A stretch of 64,000 nt of DNA from Sthenelais limicola (taxonomy: Eukaryota; Annelida; Polychaeta; Phyllodocida; Sigalionidae): NCBI GenBank assembly GCA_942159475.1, contig OW804094.1, forward strand, positions 59,206,966 to 59,270,965, written 5' to 3'. The notes under the pieces are model-generated. The model had not been told where the DNA came from. It worked only from the letters and a program-made list of their open reading frames with translations, and made no database searches. Below are positions 24,801 through 31,210 of the stretch, piece after piece; position 1 is the stretch's first letter; every line of letters begins with the position of its first letter. The translations under genes and the position numbers were made by a program.

Positions 24801-27800
24801 GACTGTATAAATTTGTATTGATACTAGAAATACCATTATACCAGCCATAGAAAAATGATCCACTTTTGTTTAATCACGCCGCACATTTACACTTACATAA
24901 TACTACTTACTTTTTGGCCACTGTTCAAGTATGGGTACACATGTGAATATTGAAAGTGGTATATATAGAAGTTCAGTTAAGTAATTTTTTACTATAATTT
25001 CTTATCCACGAACTTCTTTTGTTAATGCAAATTACTGATCGAAAGCCTAATTTTCAACCAATAAGCATATTCTCAGTAGTTCTAACGGAAAAATAATTGT
25101 AATAAAAATAATTATATGCCATTTACAATATTAATAATTACATACTAGCAAATACCCGTGCTTCGCACGGGATTTGCTAGTGGGACAGTGGTGCCCACAT
25201 CTTCCCACTCTCCTTGTTCCCTCTCCAACCATCTTTCTCTTTCAAGTTGTCTCTGTAAGTTAGTATGTGTATTAACATTCATACCTCAAATGGAACCCTG
25301 TTAAGATGTTTTTTTGTCACTGTTGTAGCCTCCCATTCCCTCCCCTCCCCCCCCCCCCCTTCCCCTCCCCACGCCCCCGATCCGCTCCCCCCGCCCCTCT
25401 TCCCCCTCCTCCTTCTCTCCCGCCTCCCCTCCCCCGTCGCCCCCTCCCCCCACCCCATATACCCCAAATGGAACCCAGTTAAGATGTTTTTTTGCCTCCC
25501 ATTGCCTGTCCCCCTGCCCCCACAATGGACATTTCCTGAGTTCCTTTTGGTGGAAATATGGTGAAATATATCAATTCCTGTCCGTAGTGAAGCAATGATG
25601 TGCCATGGTACCTGCCCATGACACCATGCTTTGGGTGACCCAGAAACCTGGTGTAGGGGGCACTGATAGGTTTGTTTTCAGGCAGTGCTGGGGGCCCTGG
25701 ATGGGGGTGCTCGATGTAAACCCATTTCTAACCCCTTTCCAACCCTAATTTGTTAATGAAACATAGTGGAATGGTCTGGCACTATTTTTGGCAATGTGCA
25801 TGTGAAATATAATGGAGATCTGGCCAGCGGTTTCAGAGAAGATAGCCGTTTTAGGCTCAAAAAGCTTATTTTTATTGATATAGAGATTCGTCTACCGTAG
25901 CATTGAAGTTCCTCCACAACTATAGTCTGTCTAGAAAGTAGTTGACACGTGATTCCTTAGTCCCTTTAAGGGGAGGGAAAAGTGGGAGATTTCTGATTTC
26001 TATTTATGACAAGGACCTGTCCACTCTTTGCCCAGCGAGTCGCTCATTGCAATCAACCATGAAGAAACAGGGCCAGTATAACCAGCTCTGCCTTCATTCT
26101 AAGCAAAACAACAGCTGCTGCACATAGAACAGGGACAGCACAATATAGGACAGCTGTACATTTAGCCATGGTTGGTCGCAAACGGCCATGGTCCGTCGCA
26201 AACGGCAATTCAGGAGGCAATAGTTTGAAGTCAAAACTCACCCACCTTTCCCTCCCCTTAAAGGGACTAAGGAATCACGTGTCAACTACTTTCTAGACAG
26301 ACTATAGTCCTCGTCTAACAGTAACAACACACACCATAAGGTAGTGCCGCCTGAATGTGTCTTTGGGAGTGGACATGGAGAAACTAATTCATATTGGAAC
26401 ACAGACAAGTACTTACAAACGTTCTCATGTGATGTAAATTTCGGACCGATAGAATGTTAAATATAACCGTAAGAAGAGGCGAAACTATTTAAACACATTG
26501 CATTTGTTCTATTCAACTACTATATTGACAGAATTCCTATTGTTATATGGCTACTGGCTCGAAATTCATCGAAGATATAAATATTAATTCTGGGTTTACA
26601 TAGACGACTTGTACAATACAATAGTTTCCTCATATTCCATAGCAAGTCCTATGAGTTAAAACTCATTCTGTCTTGAAGCTATTCATTCGCCTCCAAAGAT
26701 TTGGACGCCAAAGGTATACATGTACACACATGTTGTTCATGACATATCAATACTCAAAGCAGTCTCATGAGTCTCAGGCTCAGTCAAACGGTAGGTGTAT
26801 TGGCCACGTCCTATGATAAACTGAGAAACCTGGAGATAGGATTTAGATGTATAGACCACCTAACTGTAACTTTGCCTCAGCTCCGACAGGTGATATAAAC
26901 ACATCTTAAGATAGCAAAGCAGCTGCGTTCAAGAGGAAATGAGGATATGAATAAGAACTGACCAGAGAATGACGTCCACAGCCTCGAGCTTACAACATCG
27001 ACTATCTGTGACTTTTGAGGCGATTGTTTTATTTATTTATTTCAATAGCAACATATCAGTCGCAGGCTTAGAAAGATTGGATGGCATGGCCAGGGTTATA
27101 TAGCAAGGAAGTTACTGGAACTTGGAAGGGACGTATTTTGATGGTTTACCTATTCGCAGCAAATTTTACACCGTGGACATGAATGGGGGAGCTTTATGAG
27201 GATGAGTGGCATGAACCGGGCAGTATCTCACGCTAAATACTGGTCACAATGAATCCCTTATCTTAGGAGGTTGGGCGAGCGAGCTAGTACGGAAAACTCC
27301 AATAAGAATGTGTCAGCAATATTCAGAAGGCAGGTTTCCGCAACATGGCGAACCAATAATATTAAAGGTCCACCTTTTCTATCAATCATCCTTGTGCATC
27401 CAGACCCCTGGGCACTGGATAAGACCATCAGATGACATCGGCTCCAACGATTAACATGGACTACTGGGCCAGGTACTGGGCAGGAAATATATGGATCTAT
27501 TGGTAAGGCCCACATATAATGGCAAATATTACGAGGATGTGCGGTCATGAGACATAGGCTTTATTTCTGTGAGTTGGTGGTGTGTGTGGGTGTGTAGCTG
27601 GGGGGGGGGGGGGTGCATAGCTAGCAGATACGTTGGGAATGTATCTATTCTAGGATAAATGAAAAAAGGTCATATTGGCTTTGTAGCTCTTTGTGACTTA
27701 GTCACTGATGCTCATCGTCACTAGTGAACACCTGTGCCTGCAGCAATGCGTTATGTAAGGACAAGACACGTGGACTATACTGCCCACCCGCCCTACCGGT

Positions 27801-30800
27801 ACGATAAACGAGTAAAAGGATAGTTATATAAACCTTGTACTACCCATATATGAAACAGCAGCCAATGATATCAGGATTAACTCAAATCGAATTGTTAAGA
27901 TCAAATACGCCTTGATTAATCCCATGTATGTTTTTTTTAACATTTTGTTATGGGTTTGTATGAGGTCCAAGTGGAAAACCGACTCCTCTGCCTTTAAACT
28001 TTACCTAGGAGACAACCAATTAGAAGAAGTTGATGAATACAAATATTTGGGAACTATCGTTGACAGTTCCCTCTCATTCTCAAACCACCTGAGATCAATA
28101 AAAACGAAAGTGTCTTATAAGTTATGGTTGTTTAGGCATTTGAGAAGTAGGCTAAATAGATACCTGAGTGCACAGGTTTACAAAACAACAATATTACCCC
28201 TCATAGATCAGTCAGATATATTTTATGATTCGGCCACTAAAAGTTCCCTCAAATTTCTCCAAACATTTCAAAACAAAGCCCTTAGAATAATTACTAAAAC
28301 TAATCGCTATCATAATGTGGAACAATTTCACGAACAATTTGGACTACTACCTCTGAGGCAGAGCAGAAGGCTACACATACTGCAACAGGCAAATCGTGTG
28401 AAAAAACAGCCAGAATACTTAGATATCAGACCCCTACAAACCAGACAATTCCAACAGGGTAAAATATTATTTAAATGCCCTGTCCCGAGGCTGGAATTGA
28501 TTAGAAGATCGCTATATTACAAGATTCCCCTTTATTGGAATAAATTAGAGGCAACACAGCAACGGCTAGAATTACCAAAATCATTCACACAAATTATCAG
28601 AGCGAACACTATCTGGAATGACGATGACTTTTTGTATTAACTAATGATAGACACTATTTCTGCCAAGCATTCTTCTGAAAAATTCCAAGGGAGTTTTGTA
28701 TTATATCTCACGGCCTCTCACCTCACTGTTCCTCAACTGCATATGTTGCAAATACTGTAACTATTATTTAGACTAATATAAATAAGAAGCACTATCCAGT
28801 GCAGTATTTGACCTATAATCATAGCTATATCAGTAAGATATGGCTGATACAGCTTTATTGGCAGAAACTATTAACTGCCAATGTTCTATTCTATAATTGT
28901 AATCTACATACTGTCTTTATTTGCTATAAATTGTTTAATTGTTACTGCGGAAACCATCTTGCAAAAATCTATTATTTACATGAAACCAATATATTTATAG
29001 GAGCGGCCATTAGATCGTTGAACTAATGGCTGATTGTTACTCCTATAAAATTGTCCCGATAGTGTCCAGTAGGGCTTGAAATCCTCCAATATATTCGGAG
29101 CTTGACCCACTGACATTGCTAAGTATACAAAATAAAAGTAACAACAACAACAACAACAAAATATATAAAAATGATAGTTTATATAACCGATTTTGTGTCG
29201 TCCGAAAGCTTTCTGGAATAGGACTAAGGAGAGTCTCTTTTATATAGTTCTAAATGCCTTTACCCCGATAGAATCTATTTCAACAACTATACTAATCACT
29301 AAAAGCATGCTCCAGGGTTAGTTCATCCCAAGGTGGAGAGATCACTCAATGGGATAACGTAGAACCACCGGGGCAATTAGAGAACTGGGTGAACTAAATG
29401 GCATCAGGGTTAGTGCTTTTGGAGCCCCATAAGTAAATTATGAGCGGGACACAATTTGAACTGGAGCGTAAATATTGGGCAAACTTATTGGGATTAGCAC
29501 AGAAGCTTTCTTGCATCGATCCATTATTGACCCCAGAAGGGGACCTGGCCTAAATGACAGTGAGGGATTACAAATTGGCGCTGGGAGGATTGAATCGAGT
29601 CCAAACCAATTGTTCGCACATTGTGACAAAACGTAACTAATATAGAATGGGAACCTGGAGGGTCCGGAACCAAGTTTAGCTTCACGCCCGGTCCCCATTT
29701 GTTTGATTTGCACCAAGGTAACCTTAGACCTTCCCGATTGTTTAATAATAGCATTTCAGCAAGGGTAGGGTACAAATGAACCTTTTTTACACAGTAAAAT
29801 TAGAGGGGTTGAGCGAGTAGTGGCGCCTGGAAGTTTAGCTAAGTTTAGCTAGTTTAACATTTAATGATCTATCCACTAAGTATTTATATTGGTAACATTG
29901 GTATAGTTATGTTTAAAGAATAGGTGATTCTTGGTAAAATTATGGCCAAGCACGAGAACAAACCTAAAGGCAAATAAAGTTTACGCAGTGCCATAATTAT
30001 ATTGTGTACGATTGTAATCAGCTCAAAAGCTGCAAGAGGAAAGGGTAAAAGAGAAAGTGACATCTAGAGGAGAGATGTTAAAGCAATACCTAGCATTCAC
30101 TGGGAATAATACAAATATTACACTGTTATTACACTGTTTCTATGCTGAATAGAGAGTATTTAAGTAAATTGTTATTTCTAAGGTAGGCATTAAAATTCAC
30201 TTACCGGACAGAAATCTATGGCTCTGACTATCTTGTTCATATTTTCATCGAAGTAGTCGTGGCTAAATATGAGCAACGAATGTTCAATATTCTTGGCCTT
30301 GCGTAGGGAGTCCACAAGATGCTTTAGGTAATCAGCTCTATTGTGTACTTGCACTACAATCACTAGTGTCTCTGACCCGGCTCGGAGGTCAAACTTGTCG
30401 AGGTTGTAAATAGTTTGTTCCTCGTTGGTTTTTATGATAAAATCCTTTATGAAAGTGGCATTTAATTCGGGTGGACTGTTATGAGGGCCCGAGTTAAGGG
30501 CTGGAATTAATCCATCTCTAGCTATGACAGCGCCAGCGCTGTTGGGGTTATTGATATTATAATAACGCATGGGTGGGGTTTTACTGGTTAAATGAGGCTG
30601 TTTCACATCGTTATTATTACTGTCGTCACTGTTGGGTCCCGCGGTGTGGCCGGGTTCATTGTGACTCGAGTTACCCGTCCGTAATAGGGAAGAACCGTTT
30701 CTATTTTTGCCTAGAGAGGAGCTAGAACCGTGTCCGTCAGGAACCTGCACCTCCGAGATGTCATTCCTCAGATTGGCATCGTCGTCGACAGTTTGTACGA

Positions 30801-30882
30801 GGAGATTCAGATTCATTATAAGGAAACCCATCACTGTGATTATACAGACTGTCTTGAGGACACGACGAGGGGTGGGACGCAT
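773..30882 (-). CDS. MGAT2: MGAT2: alpha-1,6-mannosyl-glycoprotein 2-beta-N-acetylglucosaminyltransferase (seven exons, 3' end outside window)
   Basis: This is the split coding region of GnT-II, the Golgi type II membrane enzyme that adds GlcNAc in beta-1,2 linkage to the alpha-1,6 mannose arm and so starts the second antenna of complex N-glycans. The join on the minus strand is 30882-30205, 21168-21071, 13331-13232, 7913-7783, 7430-7355, 1227-1138, 897-773. Every intron is GT-AG and the phases (0, 2, 0, 2, 0, 0, 2) fit, giving 432 codons plus two bases of the next, probably Cys. Conserved blocks appear in family order: VQVHNR, FPGEDPNDCP, GHYREAK, KHHWFWK, EEDHY, CKEC, LGTY, HNMG, DDYNWDW, RIYHIGE. 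Asp316, Asp402 and His429 match human Asp261, Asp347 and His374 (metal and catalytic positions) at a constant offset of 55. The final segment (about 70 residues) is not in bases 1-772 and must lie beyond the left edge. The human coding region is a single exon, so this gene structure is very different. Confidence 0.96.
898..1137 (-). other. MGAT2 intron 6 (240 bp)
   Basis: A short GT-AG intron between exons 6 and 7, with a T-rich acceptor tract (GATTTCTTTTTCAG). No repeat is seen in it. Confidence 0.85.
1138..1227 (-). CDS. MGAT2: MGAT2 exon 6 (HNMG block)
   Basis: A 90 bp exon of exactly 30 codons between a TAACATAG acceptor and a GTAGGT donor, phase 0 at both ends. It reads VDVTDWVSTKHNMGMALNR and then TIWEKIKKCGK, matching the human VDVKTWKSTEHNMGLALTR and following helix. 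It lies 6.1 kb downstream of exon 5. The acceptor has a weak polypyrimidine tract, so the exact start rests mainly on frame and homology. Confidence 0.93.
1228..7354 (-). other. MGAT2 intron 5 (6.1 kb)
   Basis: AT-rich intron. The longest frame (2256-2702, plus strand, 148 codons) shows no recognisable motif or repeat pattern and I treat it as chance. A short stretch at about 4866-4940 repeats a GTGTAAAATTT-like unit about four times. I see no RNA gene and no intact mobile element. Confidence 0.7.
7355..7430 (-). CDS. MGAT2: MGAT2 exon 5 (CKEC / LGTY block)
   Basis: A 76 bp exon with acceptor TTTACAG and donor GTACGT. The first base completes the Glu codon and 25 codons follow, reading SCKECSIMTLGTYD and then KNPTYAGMSRK. 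This matches the human CPECDVLSLGTY and YGMADK blocks, including the close Cys pair that forms a disulfide in the human enzyme. An open frame runs through the exon into flanking intron, but only this part is conserved. Confidence 0.94.
7431..7782 (-). other. MGAT2 intron 4 (352 bp)
   Basis: GT-AG intron with donor GTGAGA and acceptor TTTACAG, phase 2. It contains a local repeat of ATGTAATACATG (about 7537-7570) and nothing else of note. Confidence 0.85.
7783..7913 (-). CDS. MGAT2: MGAT2 exon 4 (EEDHY metal-binding motif)
   Basis: A 131 bp exon with acceptor CTATTCCAG and donor GTGAGA. It starts in phase 0 with ISHVFDYLKVMKHFTG and carries PVLFIEEDHYLVEDFIPVL. The EEDH motif is the DxD-like manganese and UDP site of the family; its Asp is residue 316 of the rebuilt protein, matching human Asp261. 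The exon ends with two bases of a Glu codon that exon 5 completes. It lies only 352 bp upstream of exon 5 and just beyond the large pseudogene that fills intron 3. Confidence 0.95.
8158..8174. repeat. poly-C tract
   Basis: Seventeen C residues in a row at the 3' side of the broken gene copy in intron 3, next to a TTTCCCA-rich segment. It may mark the edge of the inserted DNA. Confidence 0.9.
8175..8260. repeat. TTTCCCA-rich segment, left border of the intron 3 insert
   Basis: Contains GAATCCCATTTCCCA followed by related ATCCCAGTTCCCA and AAATCCCCAAAT motifs. The same GAATCCCATTTCCCA string recurs in the same orientation at about 13013-13027, on the other side of the broken gene copy. Confidence 0.6.
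11162..11718. repeat. 560 bp dispersed repeat, copy 1
   Basis: Nearly identical to 19978-20538 over its whole length, with a few substitutions and small indels. Both copies start at TCCAGAAAGTATCCGCACAA and end at GCCGACCGTC. It holds a perfect 12 bp stem hairpin at 11305-11333 (GCGCTGTTTATT, loop, AATAAACAGCGC). It interrupts the broken NHL-type gene copy between the QAGYCTDSGIF block and the SGKTGEN block. Open frames in it are short and unrecognised. The level of identity points to recent movement, but I see no clear terminal inverted repeat. Confidence 0.85.
11719..12255. other. Unassigned part of the insertion inside the broken NHL-type gene
   Basis: About 540 bp between the end of the 560 bp repeat and the point where recognisable coding resumes. 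The motif GCGTGGCAC occurs near both ends (about 11725 and 12219). It may belong to the inserted element or to a lost intron of the older gene. No frame is recognisable. Confidence 0.4.
12945..13090. repeat. Degenerate minisatellite of CATTTCCCAA units, right border of the intron 3 insert
   Basis: Five or six imperfect units of about 27-30 bp, each with a TTTCCCAA or ATTCCCAA core. They sit between the broken gene copy and MGAT2 exon 3. Read on the minus strand they give a repeating FGKWDSN-like peptide, but no start or support makes that a protein. Confidence 0.65.
13232..13331 (-). CDS. MGAT2: MGAT2 exon 3 (YGHYREAK / HHWFWK block)
   Basis: A 100 bp exon with acceptor ATTTCCAG and donor GTATGT. 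Its first base completes the Glu codon begun in exon 2, and 33 full codons follow. It contains RCNNAENPDKYGHYREAKYS and then QTKHHWFWK, matching the human CINAEYPDSFGHYREAKFS and QTKHHWWWK. Here the middle Trp of the HHWWWK motif is Phe, a conservative aromatic change. The exon ends at a whole codon, so the following intron is phase 0. Confidence 0.95.
16140..16640. repeat. Diverged dispersed repeat, copy 1
   Basis: Shares colinear blocks with 45220-45640: AATGGGGGATTAA, ATTTCACTAATATCT, GTGTTTATTTTCGG followed by GAAAATGG, and others. Identity is moderate with many indels, so both copies are old. The copy contains a tRNA-like stretch at 16263-16316. Confidence 0.55.
16263..16316 (+). pseudogene. 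tRNA-like fragment (possible SINE head)
   Basis: The sequence resembles the 5' half of a tRNA: an A-box-like TGGCCAAGTGG and an anticodon-arm-like CTAGGACTGCCAATCTGGA. No B box or T arm follows; the match stops at a T run. It may be the tRNA-derived head of an old SINE in the surrounding repeat. Not a working tRNA gene. Confidence 0.3.
19101..19202. repeat. Palindromic foldback element
   Basis: Arms at 19101-19130 and 19171-19202 are inverted copies (GTACACTCTATACGCGTC on the left, GACGCGTATAGAGTGTATAC on the right) around a 40 bp loop. It lies 38 bp from the next MITE. Probably a short foldback transposon; a structured RNA is possible but has no support. Confidence 0.65.
19241..19548. mobile_element. 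PIF/Harbinger-type MITE (308 bp)
   Basis: Perfect terminal inverted repeats of about 27 bp start AGGGCTGGTTCCATTGGTAC and end with the complement. The element is flanked on both sides by TTA (19238-19240 and 19549-19551), the 3 bp target duplication of PIF/Harbinger elements. Inside are repeats of GGATAC and a perfect 10 bp hairpin (CCGATCGCTC, 3 nt loop, GAGCGATCGG). It has no coding capacity, so a transposase would have to come from elsewhere. Confidence 0.8.
19978..20538. repeat. 560 bp dispersed repeat, copy 2
   Basis: Near-identical to 11162-11718, same orientation, 8.8 kb apart in the same host gene. It keeps the same hairpin at 20122-20150. Downstream sequence (AGCCTTTCACTAAAC) differs from copy 1, which fixes the right end of the shared unit. 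Confidence 0.85.
21071..21168 (-). CDS. MGAT2: MGAT2 exon 2
   Basis: A 98 bp exon behind a CATTTCAG acceptor and before a GTAAGT donor. It starts in phase 0 and ends after two bases of a Glu codon. It reads VLQIFYPYPIQIYP, then KEFPGEDPNDCPRN. This is the direct continuation of the FCP motif that ends exon 1 and matches the human VLQVFFPFSIQLYP and DPRDCPRDLP blocks. The Cys of DCP is one of the conserved disulfide cysteines of the family. The exon is too short to be seen as an ordinary open frame. Confidence 0.94.
25145..25181 (-). mobile_element. Helitron 3' end (hairpin plus CTAG)
   Basis: Read on the minus strand, a perfect GC-rich hairpin (CCCGTGC, GAA, GCACGGG) is followed six bases later by CTAG and then T. 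This is the hallmark of a Helitron 3' terminus inserted between A and T. Sequence to the right, up to about 25.9 kb, resembles the body of such elements in other invertebrates as I remember them (for example a GCGGTTTCAGAGAAGA-like string near 25827). No Rep/helicase coding is present, so this would be a non-autonomous or truncated copy. Confidence 0.6.
25339..25456. repeat. C-rich low-complexity tract
   Basis: About 120 bp made almost only of C and T with a few G, within the likely Helitron remnant. It is bounded by two copies of AAATGGAACCC followed by GTTAAGATGTTTTTTT (25288 and 25467), so the tract sits inside a local direct duplication. Overlapping proline- or glycine-rich frames are artefacts. 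Confidence 0.75.
25923..26304. mobile_element. TA-flanked MITE with 65 bp terminal inverted repeats
   Basis: The left end TAGTCTGTCTAGAAAGTAGT matches the complement of the right end with one mismatch in about 65 bp. TA dinucleotides flank both sides, as for Tc1/mariner-type insertion. The 382 bp element has no coding capacity; the frames in it are read through the repeats. High arm identity suggests a fairly recent copy. It lies in MGAT2 intron 1. Confidence 0.75.
27960..28640 (+). pseudogene. Non-LTR retrotransposon reverse transcriptase, C-terminal fragment
   Basis: About 225 codons, open to a natural stop at 28640. The EYKYLGTIVDSSLSFSNHL block is typical of the region just after the catalytic palm of non-LTR reverse transcriptases, followed by the thumb with KLWLFRHLRSRL, YKTTILPLIDQSDIFYD and NKALRIITKTNRYH. 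The palm with the YADD catalytic motif is missing, as is any endonuclease domain, so the piece cannot act alone. The frame is intact, so the insertion is not very old. Confidence 0.75.
27960..29161 (+). mobile_element. 5'-truncated non-LTR retrotransposon (3' end)
   Basis: The element has the C-terminal part of a reverse transcriptase ORF, then about 500 bp of 3' UTR, an AATAAA at 29130 and a tail of seven AAC units (29139-29160). This is the usual layout of a LINE copy truncated at its 5' end. It lies in MGAT2 intron 1, antisense to the host gene. Confidence 0.75.
30205..30882 (-). CDS. MGAT2: MGAT2 exon 1: cytoplasmic tail, membrane anchor, stem and start of catalytic domain
   Basis: This exon encodes 226 residues. 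The ATG at 30882 sits in a good context (GCAGCC before ATG) and is followed by a short basic tail and one hydrophobic segment at about residues 9-32, as expected for a Golgi type II anchor. Residues about 35-150 form a Ser, Asn, Gly and Pro rich stem with N-glycosylation sequons (NGS, NSS, NAT). The catalytic domain begins near residue 170 with the VIVVQVHNRADYLKHLVDSL block and runs to DFCP. The coding frame must leave the genome at CCG followed by GTAAGT (donor at 30204); reading on gives a stop after five more residues. The stem is about 55 residues longer than in the human enzyme. Confidence 0.95.
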
Positions 30883-31041
30883 GGCTGCGGTTCTGACCCG
30901 TGTAGGTTATCACAACAAAAGGAATACTTTGCAAATATAAGGAATCATCTGGGAGAGAAAGGTGCTTTTGAGCAATAGAAGGGTTGAATACCATTGGTGG
31001 AAACAGCCACGAGGTTGAGGATAATGTCCAGCACAGTATTT
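30883..31041 (-). other. MGAT2 5' leader candidate
   Basis: Immediately upstream of the MGAT2 start codon. No clear splice acceptor is seen within 100 bp, so this stretch is probably transcribed 5' UTR. No TATA box is evident at a sensible distance. Confidence 0.4.
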
Positions 31042-31210
31042 ATAAGTAATGCTATACAAGGGGAACAGTCATTCAGGACTTAGTGTTTTCTTTTCTCATA
31101 AGTAATGCTATACAAGGGGAACATTCATTCAGGACTTAGTGTTTTCTTTTCTCATAAGTAATGCTATACAAGGGGAACATTCATTCAGGACTTAGTGTTT
31201 TCTTTTCTCA
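31042..31210. repeat. 56 bp minisatellite, three copies
   Basis: Three head-to-tail units of 56 bp starting ATAAGTAATGCTATACAAGG at 31042, 31098 and 31154. Units differ at one position or so (CAGTCATT against CATTCATT). It lies 160 bp upstream of the MGAT2 start codon. Confidence 0.9.

Larger units (their letters stand above)
21169..30204 (-). other. MGAT2 intron 1 (9.0 kb)
   Basis: Donor GTAAGT directly after DFCP, acceptor CATTTCAG, phase 0. It carries a Helitron 3' end (25145-25181), a C-rich tract, a TA-flanked MITE (25923-26304) and a non-LTR retrotransposon 3' end (27960-29161). The stretches 21200-25100, 26310-27900 and 29170-30200 show no gene or clear element. Minor items are a 14 bp unit CTATAGGTGCCA repeated at 22150-22175 and a 20 bp direct repeat at 24773 and 24822. 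Confidence 0.8.

Noticed and set aside
25265..25564. Proline-rich and glycine-rich frames on both strands
   Set aside because: Caused by the C-rich tract within the likely Helitron remnant.
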